DNA of 64,000 bases from Enoplolaimus lenunculus (GCA_030248215.1 JASANG010000412.1:139001-203000), one strand, 5' to 3'. Shown: positions 21,570-34,585, counted from the first letter of the stretch. Notes: generated from the letters alone by a model not told the origin. A program made the numbers and translations.

Positions 21570-23499
21570 CTAAAACTAATACCAACATTCGAAATGGTGT
21601 ATTGCGTTTATTGCCAGTTAGCGGTAGGTTTTCAAACTAGCGAACCGTGGAAGCTTCGATTCTCAAAATGCCGTCATCAGTAGCATAGATCAGTTACAAA
21701 ATTTTAGCCAAAACATTTGAACCTCACATTCGTTATTTTGAAACTAATGAGACCTATCACATCACTACTTTCTGATTGCAGTTACACACATTTGAGAATA
21801 CAAACACATTATTCTAAATTATGTATGTCATGTATTGCCAATTGGTGATAGGACGTGCAATTTTTTCCTGCAATTGAATTTCGCGGTTTGAATTAGAAAC
21901 GGTATATTAGACTGTAACCTAGATATTTGGTGCGCATACTGATGAATCCTATTTCAGGGGCTCAAGCTCATAGCCCAACAGGGTGAAAACCAAAATTTTG
22001 TATTAAGATTTATTGTAGACATCCGAATAAGAGACGGAAACGGATATTTATTTTGCTTCTAGAAAGGGTACCACATTTTTGTTAATTGTCATGTGCGTTA
22101 ATCTTTCTACTGGATTTAATAGAGTTTATGCGGGTAGTCTGCGTGTCTGCTACTCATTCGAGCAGTTTAGGCCATTATTCTGCTTTGGTCGTTTTACGAA
22201 TTTTAATTTGACCAATGGAGTCTGTCCACTAACAAACTCTAATTATGGATGCGAACTCCTACTGACTGGGACTAATAATTGATACCCTCTCTTAGTCGTG
22301 TCACTACAGTCGTATAAAGTTGCGTTTGGTTTATTGAATGCTACAATCGTGAGTTTTTCACTATTATACATCACGCGGCACCTCCCATTTAAAATTATTT
22401 TCGGACGTTGGCTCTTTAACTCATATTCTCAAATGTGTGTAGCATCTATCACCAGTTGGCGATAGGTCTCGTAGCTGTCGAATCAGAGAATGGCTTGATA
22501 ATAAATTTAATGCATTTTGCGCATTTGATTTGTCTGGCTTCTGCGTCAATTTTGAGATCCGAAATTGCACGAGTTCGACAGTTTGAAAATGTATTGCAAA
22601 CTGGTGATAGGTGCTATACGCATTTGATAATACAAGCCCACAATACAGAATCATACAATCAAATTTTACAGTAAGTACTTACACTATTCAGCACTTACTT
22701 GAATTTCAGATATATCATTCTGTTGATATTGCTGGCGAAGGTGTTCTTGTTGCTGTTGTTGCTGATAATGCAGATTATTATTGGTCTGTATGCTGGTCGG
22801 AATTTGATTAAACCTGATATTAGTCGATGTGGTAGTATCCGGAGTTGACGCCTGTGACGATTGTAACTGACTGTATGGTCCTTTACCCGAATTATCGCCT
22901 GGTTGGTTTGAAATCAAACTGCGATTCAAGTGTAACATTGGTGCAGTTGCGTCCGAAGCTGCTTTAGAACCCGAATCCGTTGTAGGCGCGTTTCGGTTGC
23001 CAACGCGCGCGTTATTCGCCGCCAGTCCGACACCGCCAATTTCACCATCTGATCCGGGTCCTTGCCCGCTTCCTGCGGTTTTATCCGACCCTCTGCCTGC
23101 CTTATCATCGTTCTGTCCCACACCATCGCGTCCTGGCAATCCTGGCGAAGTGGCGCCGATTAAATTTTGCCGTTCGGCCGTTTTCCAGCTTTCCGAACCG
23201 CCTCCAGTTGCACCGGATACTTGCGTTGTGTTTCCAGTTGCATTCATATGAGCGTATAACAGATCCGCCGAATGACTATGATGCCTGTGACGTCGTGCGA
23301 ACGCGTACACCAACCCGATAAGTAAGCCAAGGAAGACAATCGTATACAATAGAATAGTCATTGCAATAACGCATAATTCAACTGTTCTCAGCGTTGTTCG
23401 CACTTCTTCCAGTGTTCGTATACCTCGCATAAGCTCATCAACAACATCGGCCATTATTGTGAACGCTCGTTGTCGATTCATTCCATAAAACGTATCCAT
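20706..23499 (-). CDS. Single-pass membrane protein with low-complexity tail, unknown family (554 aa, 2 exons)
   Basis: Exon 1 is 23499 to 22699 (267 codons, donor GTAAGT) and exon 2 is 21569 to 20706 (287 codons plus TAA, acceptor GTTTTAG), both in phase 0. Residues 1-40 are a polar, probably helical N-terminus (ADVVDELMRGIRTLEEVRTT). Residues 42-67 are a single hydrophobic helix, followed by RRHRHHSH, a basic stop-transfer cluster that suggests a cytoplasmic tail. Two NxT sequons right after it (NATGNTT) would then be unused. The remaining 480 residues look disordered: Gly/Ser/Asp-rich, a short Gln run, then in exon 2 an acidic DDEDDEDDEEN block, a Q14 tract, and an Asn/Asp block before the EIDEIIRQIDC end. 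No enzyme or binding domain is visible. The gene is convergent with the receptor gene. I do not recognise the family; an adaptor or scaffold role is only a guess. Confidence 0.8.
21147..21188 (-). repeat. (CAA)14 coding microsatellite
   Basis: Fourteen uninterrupted CAA codons on the minus strand, read as poly-Gln in the membrane protein. Confidence 0.9.
21605..21805. mobile_element. R4 MITE copy in the membrane-protein intron
   Basis: TTGCCAGTTAGCGGTAGG at the left, ACACACATTTGAGAATACAA at the right. A second small R4 fragment follows at 21832-21900. Confidence 0.6.
22012..22312. mobile_element. R1 MITE copy in the membrane-protein intron
   Basis: Left end ATTGTAGACATCCGAATAAG, right end TCTTAGTCGTGTCACTACAG; inner landmarks of R1 (GGAGTCTGTCCACTAACAAA, GACTGGGACT) are present. 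Confidence 0.6.
22421..22636. mobile_element. R4 MITE copy in the membrane-protein intron
   Basis: The best R4 copy: TCATATTCTCAAATGTGTGT then CACCAGTTGGCGATAGG at the left; AACTGGTGATAGG then GCATTTGATAATAC at the right. Confidence 0.7.
22699..23499 (-). CDS. Membrane protein exon 1: N-terminus, membrane helix, start of tail
   Basis: The ATG at 23499 is the first in the frame; a second Met is at residue 7. The GC-rich tail coding (Gly, Ala, Ser, Asp) contrasts with the AT-rich flanks. Ends NDISEIQ at the GTAAGT donor; without splicing the frame would stop four codons later. Confidence 0.82.
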
Positions 23500-24478
23500 T
23501 TGGATACGTCTTTTACAGAAATCACGTTAAAGTTGAACTGAATGATGATTATTGAGTTGTATTAACAAAGATTAGAAAACAAACGTTGGATTGAAATTGT
23601 GACGGTTTTCGACAGTCGATATGCGAGTTGAGATCGAAATTGGAGCTCACAGTATGTGGATAAAAGTTGCGATTAATACGAATTTGGGTACGTTATTAAT
23701 GTTAATAACGTTGCTGCGATGGCAACAACGTGCAAGTTTTGAAGTTAGCCGTAACATTTGTTGATGGTTTTTAAATTAAATGATTTTGGAGTCAAGATCA
23801 TAAACATAAGTTGTCTTAAAAATACCCCAAATGTGTTTTTTTATCAAAATTCACAAAATTGTATTGTTCGCCGGTCACGATAATTTTGTCAACAATGCCC
23901 TAATTCAAAGGTGTCTTGGTTGCAGATTGACCTTACAAATGGTCTTGTCTGTTCATAATTAAATGGGTTAATATATTGTATAACAGTTGAAAACACAAAG
24001 AATGCCATGCGGGCATATCTGACTTACGTTTGTAAACTTGAAAATGCACAAACATTAAATGTTGGTAAAATTTGACAATTTCATATTGAAGAAAGTATAA
24101 TTTTTAGCCAAATTTTGCAACTTTTTTTAACTAAATCTTTCAAACCATGCTTCGCCAAGATACGCACACAAGGCCCTTTGATGGCAGGGCCGAGGCTAAA
24201 TTTTACGATGCGTGTGATCTTCGTGTAATTTACAATGGCTGTTGGTTAGTCAAAATCCGTCCTGTTCCCAATCTTGCAAATTTACTTACCTCATCTTATT
24301 TTATATAGATTGTAGTCTTAGAAAGTGACAATTTTATTGGGAAAGTCCTCAATTTTGTAACTATTTTTGAGGTTGTTTCAAGATTTGTTTGATTCAAATC
24401 GTGTGACGAGTCTGATTAGGGAGGTGAAATTAGGGCAGGTTAAAATAGTACTTGCCTTCGACGAAGATCCACTGTAGG

Positions 24479-24699
24479 GCATATATTCTTAAATGCGTAT
24501 ACTTAGCACCTATTACCAGTTAGCGATAGGTTTTCGAAGTGAAAAATATCTGCAATTGCAGGCTTCAAAATTGGTACAGAAGTAGAGAAAATCAAAGGCA
24601 ACCAATGTGCTGAATTTCGAACTTTACGATGCGTTGGTTCCAAAGTTACAATACCTATCGCCAACTGGTGATAAGTGTTACACAGGTTTGACCATACGG
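24479..24699. mobile_element. R4 MITE copy
   Basis: Left: ATATATTCTTAAATGCGTAT and TTACCAGTTAGCGATAGG. Right: CCAACTGGTGATAAG and ACACAGGTTTGACCATACGG. It abuts an R6 copy. Confidence 0.6.
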
Positions 24700-24700
24700 C

Positions 24701-24879
24701 CTAAATTCCAGTAAATTGATTATAATTCAGAATGATTTGAGATGAACTTATTCTATAAGTTAACTTAATCAACTCTCAGCCTGGACTCAAATGCGCTCAT
24801 TGTGAGTTAATGTTTCAAAAATAATCCGAAATGACTAATTCGTTCTCTGAGTTGAGTAATCAACTCACACGGAATTGAT
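24701..24879. mobile_element. R6 MITE copy
   Basis: CTAAATTCCAGT at the left and inverted GAGTTGAGTAATCAACTCAC motifs near the right. The termini are partly lost. Confidence 0.45.
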
Positions 24880-26335
24880 AGCGATAGTTTTTCTGAAACT
24901 ACCAACAAAACGCTACAGAGTAGAAAAAAAACAGAACTAAAATATGCGTCTATTTGATGATGAACCCGCAGCTGTCTAAACATTTTAATGGACCACTTTG
25001 TTAAATATTTGCTGCGAAAACGAATTCTTCAAATTAACGCATTGCAAAATTATATTTTACTTCCAACATTTTAAAAGATGCGCTTTACATTAAACTGCAA
25101 CAGAACTTTTTAAGTCTCACTGTCAAGTTTTCATTGACAAATGTGTCTGAAAAATGGAAAGTGATTAAAATATAGCGGTAGGATTGCAACCACGTACAGG
25201 ACTAAACATTCCCCCTTTATTCAAATTATTTTGGCAACATTAAAGAACTCTGTGTTTATGTTAATATGTTCTTGGTTCAATTATATTCATACACGTGAAA
25301 CATGGTTGATCCATGGTGTTTTAAACAAAGATTTCTACTTAGAAACCGGTACAAATCTGTAGCGATGAACAAACGTCTGATCGAGGCTCGTATTAATCAA
25401 TATATAGTGAACGAAAACTTACGAGCGAAGCGAGCAAGAAACCAAACGATATTGTAATGATAAAATTATTAACGCAAAATTTAGGTTTTCAAAACCGAAT
25501 AAGTTCGATAAAATTGATCGCCAGATATGAGCCGGCTGATACCAAGACGCCCAAATACTTGTCAAGAAAACGATTCAGGGCCAGAATACCAATATCCTCG
25601 CGCATTCCTGCCCTTAACACTCCCTGGTCGGGACAGTAACAACAAGCTATGGCTCGGACCCGGGATTGACAGGATTTGTAAGGTAGGACTCACAATTTTT
25701 TCGGGAAAGCTGTCTGTTCAAATGTCGACGAGCTTCCACCGTCCCGCCGGTTCGCCCCCCCCAACCGCTGGGTCGGCCACTGGTATAAATCAGGTCTTAC
25801 GAGCATAAAAGGTCAGTCGAAAACTTACTAACTTACCCACCGGTTTGGCTATGAAGCCACAGATTATAAATTAGTTTCTTATTAAGACCATGGCATAAAC
25901 CACTATACAAATTCCGTGAAAGTTTAAGTTATTTTGTATCGATTTGTTTTTATTAATAATAACGCGTATAAATGTTTTTTCATCCATCTGGTTAATACTG
26001 CACTTAACCTAAACTTTAGCCTAGGCCTAAACCTGTACGAGATTGTGAAAACAAACCACCTCGCAATACATACAGTCATGATCCGAATATGGTGATCGCG
26101 TCTGCAGTATCAGGATTGCCCCCATAGGCTTCATTACGTCAAGTGTATGGCAGTTGATGGCAAGTGTACCCGCGTCAAATTGTGATATAAATCTTGTCTT
26201 AAGATGTGCGAAACCAAAAATTGAAAACCAGCTGGCAAAAGACCACAAGGTATTTTTAAAACAGTAGTGAAATCAACAAAAATGATTGGTGTTGGCTCCA
26301 AGTAATATACCTGGTAAACATATATATGTGTACAT

Positions 26336-26372
26336 ATTTATTTATTTATTTAATTTATTTATTTATTTATAT
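26336..26372. repeat. (TTTA)n microsatellite
   Basis: Short imperfect TTTA array. A further AT-only run follows at 26719-26759. Confidence 0.85.
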
Positions 26373-28667
26373 TCTTTACAAGCTTAAACCAACTCTATTT
26401 AAGCTTAAGTTAATCTAGCAGTATTAAGCTAACTTTTTAGATTAGCAAAACTGATAGTTTACAGCTTTACGCTAAAACTCATTTGACATTTGGCCTATTT
26501 TCAGTTTAATCTAAACTTTAATGAATTCTAAAACTACATCGTTTATGAGCAGCACTTATATCTTAAACCAAAAATAAGTTTAGCTTAAACTCGCCCTAAT
26601 CTAAAATGTTAGTTTAAATTGAACTTATAATTTCAATTAATGTAGTCCGTATGACCATTTAAGTTTAAATTACACTCATACTCAAGTTTAGTAACGCTAT
26701 TAAATTTAAGTAAGTTTTTATAGAGTATATATAAATATATATATTATATACATATATAACAACCATTTGAAATTAACAAAAAACCCAAACTTCAGATTTC
26801 GCGCAAAGTTCGTTATAAGCAGAGGTGGCGTCGGTAAAGAAATCAGTCCTAAGAATTGGGATTGTACAAGTCCACAGCCTATGTGTTGTTTGCAAAGTTT
26901 ACGCAAATCTGTGTAACTACGCTGGGTCGAGAACGGGAGTATTGGTTTCACGCAGCATTGTTGCGCTTAGGCTTGCTGTTTAATGTTTCAGCAGCATTGA
27001 AAGAATTTTATGCTAAAAAATTGTTCTATGCACTTCGTGCTAATCTCCATGCACTCTCTAGTAAATCCTGGTAGCCGGGCTGACCTTTGATTGATGTTTA
27101 TTTCTTATGTTTAGGCTTAGGCTTAGGTATAGGCATAACTCTAACATAGCAAAGTGCAATATTTTTTGTATCAAAATACCTTTAACACTAACAGCCTTCT
27201 GTTAATATCAATTGGCTGGTAATACATTAAACGTTGCATAATATACTTAATGCAACAGTATATTATGGCAAACCTCCAAAGTCCTCAGATAATAATTAAT
27301 AGTCGTATAACCGTAAACAGACCCCGTAAATGTAAGAATAAAAGCCTCCAACAAGCTCAACCAATAGTATATTGTCCGAAAATCACCAAGGCAACACAAT
27401 CGAAAAGTCGTTTACAATATTTTATAAGGCAATCAATGGTGGCCAGGGGCAGCTATGTAGAGAGGGACAGAGAGATGTATCCCGTGCCGAAGACATCAGA
27501 AGGACACGAAAAAAACTATTTCAACACGCTTTAGAAGTAACCTAATTCAGATTGTAGACGTCAAAACATTTTCATTCATATAAGGGTGTATGCTTCCGAA
27601 TTGACATCCTTACTAAACCCTTGAAGGCAATACGAACTCGGAGGTATGGTGTATTACTGGAATGAAAAGACAACCGCTGGTGTAGCTGAGAAATTTGATT
27701 TCTAGGGGGCTATGTGGAAAAAACAACTTAAATGTGCTTGTTTCTTAACTTATAATGAGCAACAAACGAACGATAGTTCAATAAAAGCCAGTGTCTTAGT
27801 AGAAATTAATACCGAATTTGAAGATGATAATCCGCGCCCTTGTTGCTGTCTCGATACGCCAACGAAAATGGTTATAAACGACGGCTAGCTTTTACGATAT
27901 GGCTTAAAGACTTAATATGTAAGCGTAAGGCTGACCAATGTCCACTTTATTGTGATCGGCAAACGTTTTGCTTAGAAACCGGAAGTTTAAGCTTTGTTTC
28001 TGAAAACCATACTGTGTCTTAGTAAAATTGAACGCAGTAGTATAAAGTATTTGATTTTCAGGTTAGCCAAAATTGATCGAATTTAAACCAGAACAACAAA
28101 ATGTATGAGGGCCAAAAAGTGATAAGTTTACGAAAAAAAACTAATTGGTTAAATCAAGTGTGCATGAATATAAGCGTATGCAACTGGGTACATTTTGTGT
28201 AGAAAAGAAAATAATCCCGTATCTTTACATACTCCGTTTATATGCTTTACAGGAAGAAGCAGTTTAGTGTGCATTAACACTAAATCGACCAAGGTGTGAG
28301 GGTGTGGAAAAAACACGAGTGCTGGCACAATTTGTACCATGCACAGCCAAGGTAATTGGACCCTTTTGGTAAATATCATGCACTCTTGGTTAATATTGTA
28401 TTTGTGAAAATTTCAAAACAATGCGGCGCCATAAGGCGAAAATATTTTGAAGGTTTGAAGTATTATAAAACTGTTGAAAACTGTCTCGCTGTTAAAGTTT
28501 TCATAACCATTTCTTTGTTCACAGTCATAGTATTTTTAATATCATCCCCTCGTGCAACTGCTAAGGTTAGCACACTCTCAACATCCGTTTCTTCAGAAGG
28601 CAATACGATAATATGCGATCTTGGGAGACAGGACATGTGACGGATCTGGAGATCTCGGATACAGGCT

Positions 28668-28745
28668 CGTAGCCAGATCACATTCCTACTTGAGGGGCAA
28701 AATTGGTCAGGAGGTGCATACAAGAGTTTTCGTTGACTTACCAAC
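28668..28745. repeat. R3 repeat fragment
   Basis: GCTCGTAGCCAGATC at the left and GTTTTCGTTGACTTACC at the right, in reverse orientation to the copy at 743. Confidence 0.45.
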
Positions 28746-29784
28746 AAAGCGTGCCCGCTCAGATTACCTTCGCTTCGGCACTATTTAAAACTGCGCATAC
28801 GAGTGCTAAAACAAAACCTAGTACTGCCAGACAAAACTGCGTCCCTTCATTACGAATAGAATTAATACAAAATGATGCTACGTATACCTAAATTAGCTAC
28901 CACTTTGGCTTAGACTTACAAAATCTATCTTGCCTTTCGTCATTAACCATTGTTTTCCTATGGATTATTTCACCAAAAACATTCATTCAGTAACAAGCTT
29001 ATAGAGTTATTTTATTACTTTAAGGGGGTTGACAATTGATTGAACCACAATTATATTGATTTGCTTCAAATGCCGTTTGCGAAAAGTATGTTTCGCTAAT
29101 ACAGACAATGCCTGATCGTTTCCGAAACAACTGAACTATAGCCACGTTTGTTAGAAAACGGGGCTCAAACCTAAGTCCACCTCGCAGCTCGACAATCATC
29201 CCTACATGATATCTACGTAATTAAGCTAGAATTTCTGCAAAAATGCTCATCTTGCGTAACCACAAACTACAAATGGTACGGAATTACAATGAAGAAAGTT
29301 ATGCATTCTTCCGGTTCCGTTTTTACATAACTGCGATGAAAATATCTTATCATAACAATCAAATAGTTTAAAATAATTGATTAATTTATAAATTGGGATG
29401 GGTATAGAACCCGAAGCCCCCGTACGCACCTGGTTCGATATGGTTTTAATATCCTACCCCGTCGTTTAGCTCGTATGCTATTGCTAACATATTTTATTTT
29501 ATTATGTTGTATTTTTGTTTAATATATGAATAAAACAATATGATACTTAAATGTAATCACTTAACGGAATTAATATATACCCGGTTATACATTTATGTCC
29601 GCCATTAATTTTGTGTACTCTCATTGACCTGTTAGAGAGACGGGGGTACGTTTTGCTAATTAACCTAACATTGTCGTATAAATATTAGGCACCGGTGTAC
29701 GCCTAGGGACCCAGGTATTTTATATTGGTCTGCCCATTGGGAGACATGGAACTAAAGGACATAGAGACTGGGAGGGTTACGTTT

Positions 29785-29842
29785 AGCGGACTCAGGCTTA
29801 GATTAGGCTTATGCTTAAGCTTAGGTTTAGGCTTAGTAGGCA
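29785..29842 (+). repeat. R2-related TTAGGC array
   Basis: Six TTAGGC-like units in a row (GGCTTAGATTAGGCTTATGC and similar) without recognisable R2 termini. Confidence 0.5.
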
Positions 29843-30571
29843 AGCAACTATAGTTTACATGGGACAACCTGTGCGAACGTTGTCATCGGAAAACCACTTC
29901 AAGTATACATACACCAAAGTTATTTATTCTATCTTTATACAAAACAGACTAGAAACTGAAACCAATAGCCGTGTGTCTGTCTGTCCGGTTGTTGGCTAAA
30001 AGCGTCGCAAACTATGGGGGGCCACCATTCTACAAACATAATCGCCCTCCCTCCCCAGCTCAAATATTTTTCAACAGCGTTAAAACAATAATTCTGCTTA
30101 TATAAATTTTTTCCAGCCCCTTTGACCTTCTACTAACAATTGTTGGCAGTGCGTTTGCTGCTGCAATATGTTTAGAGAGCACGCCCGTAGATAGCTCACC
30201 TTGCGAGGGGACTAAACATTTTTCAGGAGGGGCATACATGGGTTTTTCCATGCCTTACATGTGGGGTTGTAAATTTTCTAGCGGATCAAAACTCTTCCAC
30301 GGGGGCTTCCGCCCCCATGGCCTTTATCTGTCTGCGGTACTGGGAAAAAGGGGGCCTAAACGGTTTAGGTGCTAAAGCCTATAACCCCTGGCATGTCGTT
30401 TTCGCAAGCAGCGCGTTAGGTTCGACATGTGTGGGTACTTTTTTATAGACCGGTGGCACTACAGCTAAAGCTCACCGAGGTGTGCCTTTAAGCGTTCGAT
30501 TAATACTTTTGGAACACACCAACAGAAACATAAACTACGTATGCTTATAGACGCTAATATTGGTGTTGAAG

Positions 30572-30823
30572 TCACAGGTAAAGAACCAAGGCTAGAAAAG
30601 GTCCAAAAAATTTCATAGATTCAGTTGTTTTTTGCGCTACAAGTTGCCCAATGTTTACTCCGTATGATCCAATCGTGGACACAAGATTGCATTGTGGACA
30701 GCATACGGCAATTTCATTCTCGGGTAGAAGTATTCTGCAATTATTTGGACACCGTATTTCAAGTGAACATTTTATCAGAAGCGTTGACACGGTGGTTCGA
30801 TGTAATCCATGGACGCCTAACAC
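30572..30823 (-). CDS. Weak candidate exon with zinc-ribbon-like cysteines
   Basis: A minus-strand frame holds CPNNC, then CCPQC eleven residues later, followed by NLVSTIGS. The spacing and the CPxC...SxxGS pattern recall the C-terminal zinc ribbon of TMEM55/PIP4P-type phosphatases and LSD1-type fingers. Possible splice sites exist (TAATTGCAG before the second half), but no partner exons are found, and two plus-strand frames over the same DNA are also open. It could be a stray exon, a decayed copy or chance. Confidence 0.22.
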   Translation of the reverse strand: MLGVHGLHRTTVSTLLIKCSLEIRCPNNCRILLPENEIAVCCPQCNLVSTIGSYGVNIGQLVAQKTTESMKFFGPFLALVLYL

Positions 30824-31911
30824 ATCTTTGCGGTGTGTAACAATCCTAAAATCTTGAAAAGTATAGAAAAGTATAATAAATTTCTAAAAGCAAATACGTT
30901 TCGCATCCAGCATTCAGATTTCGAATGGCTACGCTTGGAGGGGGGCACCCCAGCCTAAACCATTATCAATAGAATGGAAAGTTCCAGACAACTTATTGAA
31001 TGACACAACTTCTACAACATAAGAAAACTGTCCCTACTAAAATTAACGAACCCCCAAGCAAAAACCTGTCGGAGACGGAAATCAGATTGCTTGTCGAAGT
31101 TATAAGCAGGCTTCCGGTAGTACCCTGAACACGATGATTCTATGAGCAAAAAATGCAACACCAGGCTATAGTTAAATTTCACATTATTATCGTTAGTTAC
31201 CCAAATTCTATAGGTGGGTATAAAGAATCACAAGTTTTTACCCGCGTTTTCGAATTTTTTACCCGCAAAGCGCATAAATAGCGTATATTAGCATTGTCAA
31301 AACATTTTAAACTTTTCATTTCACAGACACTGCCAAAACGTCATAGATTCACAACATTTGGGTCATGTCTGGTCCTTGGCCAGTTATACTGGCCTGGCAA
31401 TAGTTTCGGGTACGTTCAGTACAACGAAAAATAAACCCAAATAACTCGAAATTACGCCGCTCTACCTCATCAATACTCTCAAACCACGAACCAAATCTGG
31501 CTGTCATGGGCTTAGCCAGAATTTTATTTTGCCAGGGTATGACGACGTGTAAAAGCTTTTGCGAGCGAATACTTCACGCATGCCATATCTTATTGTCCTG
31601 GATGTGGAAAGTTTTATTCTAAAGCCAGTTAATAATAGTGCTTTTTTGCTTGCTCTTTTCTGAAATTCGGGGGATGTATTGCCACAGCCCCTTTGCATGC
31701 GAATGGGAACGGTCTGGCGTTTGTTTTTTTGATTTCATGAATTGCTGTATGTAGTTTCACCATTTGGTATTCACAAGAACGAACAAACGCGATTAATTTT
31801 TAATTAAAACAAAAACAACAAACAAATGAGAACTCAAACAGCTGGCGCTATGCGATGCCTTAACCATCGTCAAGCATTGTAATTTCCACGAGTCGTCGCG
31901 CCCTAAGCCAA

Positions 31912-32066
31912 ACAGGTGCAGGCCGGGCGCTCAGCCCCTACGGAAAACTTTTAGCAACTTGCTGGAAAATTTTCAACCGTGCTTGTAAGTCAACGAAAAC
32001 CCTTGCATGCTTCTCCTGGAAAAACATTTAGTCGCCCTTAGCAAGGAGAGCTGGCTACGGGCATGA
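31912..32066. repeat. R3 repeat copy
   Basis: Shares CTTGTAAGTCAACGAAAACC and the GCTGGCTACGGGC end with the copies at 743, 38660 and 45095. Confidence 0.6.
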
Positions 32067-32550
32067 ACAGAATGTAGGACTTTTCATTTTTGTTGTACCC
32101 TTTCGTCAGACATACGCTTACGGTTGTGCTGCTATGTTTTTCTATATAATGCGCAACGTCCCGCGGAAGATGTGACAGTAAGGCGGCCTGCGGCCGTCCT
32201 ACTTCGTACCGCCAAACGAGCGATTTTTGTAGCCACTCCACAGGACTGTTTAAAACGGTGTCCTAGATGGTGAACGAAAATAGCAATTATAACAAAGACA
32301 TTAACAGCATTTCAGCGATTGTTGTGGTGATTTTTGCAGTTTTAATGCAATTAATCTTATTGTTTTGCAACGTTTACTTGTTCATTACAAGTTTTATATT
32401 AAATTTAGCAAACGGCGGACCAAAAAAGTTTGATGAACGATAAAAATTTAAATATTCAGTATGCCGAAACAGTTTTCAGCTTATACTTTGAGCAAAATTT
32501 TAAAAATCTCGGAGCAAGCAAACAGCACAAGTTACGGGTGTGAAATTCTA

Positions 32551-32760
32551 CACTGCAAAAAATTGTGAGTCAAATTGACTCTATCCGAAATAGCTCCACG
32601 GGACTACACAAATTGAGTCAAATTTGTCTCCACGTGAGTCAAATTCGATTCACTGAGTCGCACGTTTGACTCTGGCGGAGTCGAATTTGACTCTCAATTT
32701 GTGTAGTACCGTAGAACCTATTTCGGAGAGACTCAATTTGACTCACTATTTTTTGCAGTA
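32551..32760. mobile_element. R5 fold-back MITE copy
   Basis: Starts ACACTGCAAAAAATTGTGAG and ends ACTATTTTTTGCAGTA. The whole 210 bp is close to one palindrome, with GAGTCAAATTGACTC-type motifs along both arms. It lies between TA dinucleotides. Non-coding. Confidence 0.8.
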
Positions 32761-34189
32761 TACATAATGTAAAATGTTAGACTGATTTCCACGGGCGTGC
32801 TGTTAAAAGATACACGACACCTGTGAAATGCTGTTAATTATTTGTTCTATAACTGCTATAATCGTGGGACAGACGGGGGAACGTTTTTAATGGAACCCCA
32901 AGAGGCCGCCAAAGGCCGGCTGAAAAATGGATCGTTGAGCAAGTCGGTGTAGGACCAACCTCATGCAACCTTATTTTTATCTCTGACGGTTCGCATAATT
33001 GAAAACTTTCAATTATAACCTAAACTTCAAGCCATAAAAAGTTCACTCATTCGCATATGGTCGTAGTCAGGCTAATATTTGAAATAAAGTTTATTTAAAT
33101 TTTACTGAGCGAGCGTAGCGACCAAAATAGGTTTAACTACGGAACTGAGAACGTTATTCTAAACCCAGTAAAATTGCCTTTTGTTACGTTTCGTTAGAAA
33201 TATCGCAGAAGCAAAAAAAATGCCTTTTTCGTTACTCGGGAATTTTCAAACTCCACTAGCGGATTCAAAGAAGGGGCGCGGGATTGGGCGTACACCCCCT
33301 TTCGACAGAAAAATATCATGTAATAAAATGGTAACGTCTCTCCCTACCTTTCAATTTTTCCTCTTCACAAAATCGGCACACATATATAGCATACAGTGAA
33401 AACTTCGTTTCATAACTTTTGCCAACGCGTCGATCCCTCGACAAAAATTTGTGGATCCGCCGCTGATCATATCCCTTTTTATACGCCGTTGTAGCAAACA
33501 CCATAAACAATCCTATCGTTTAATCATTCAGGTATATCAACTAATACTTGAAAAACATGATCATGAAACCATTAAACAGGCCAAATATACTGCATAGCCC
33601 CCCTACAAAATATACAACATAAAGCATATTAACCTACTTTAAGTGCTGTGCTATTTGCCATTGACCAATAATGTGATTCTGGCCCGTTAATTGGCTGGAA
33701 TGCAATCCACTTAACGTTACAAAGTACTTGACTCCATAATTGTTTGCAAATAGTATACTCCATTGAGTACACAGCATACTTTTAGTTTGCATGAACCTCA
33801 TAATAGGTTCTAACACTTCTATGGCTTTTAGGTAAACAATGGTTTGTCGAAAAATTAGTATCGGGGGCCCAGTGCGCTGCCAGACTTGAGCTGTGAAAGT
33901 GGAACTTTTGAGCAAAATGTATAAGTAGACAATCCGGTACCATTTTAGGAAGTATTTTTACTCTATAATCCTGTCCTGTACAAAAAATTGTTTTGGAAAC
34001 TCGAGGGGGCGTACAGTTGCAATCAAATCGTTAACATTGATTCAGTAATACTGAATTTGTTAACAGGGGACTACGGCTGAACGAAAAACAAGAAATCGGC
34101 CCTGGCGGTTTCGTGTAAACCAGCTTACCCCATTGACCAGTTACCTAACCAGATGATTTTCTGAATCAACAATCCCCCAGAGAACACTT

Positions 34190-34375
34190 ACACTGTAAAT
34201 TTCAGTAAGTTGAGTACTCAACTCAGCCTAGGGAATTAGTTTTTTTCTGAGTTAATATCAGCAAACAATAAGTTACTCGAGTTATGTAGACAATTCTCAG
34301 TTACGCAACTCCTAATTCAGACCCAGTGATTCAACTCATTCTGAAATAAAATCAATTCATGTGAATTTACAGTGT
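34190..34375. mobile_element. R6 MITE copy
   Basis: Cleanest R6 copy: ACACTGTAAATTTCAGTAAG at the left, GTGAATTTACAGTGT at the right, with GAGTACTCAACTCAG/CAACTCATTCTG inside. About 186 bp. Confidence 0.75.
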
Positions 34376-34585
34376 AAACGGTACTTAGATTGTTGAATGG
34401 CTCAAATTTGAAGCGGTGCATTGGGTATTTGCCCGGGACGCCATATGACCACAGTCCACGCAAGTCAGATACACACAGAAATCGTCTGTGTGCAAGCATA
34501 CAAAATGTATTTTGAATACCTCTTTCAAATCCCGATTTTTTCTGTATTTTTTCATTTTCCCAAAAATAACGCGGAATAAATACTG

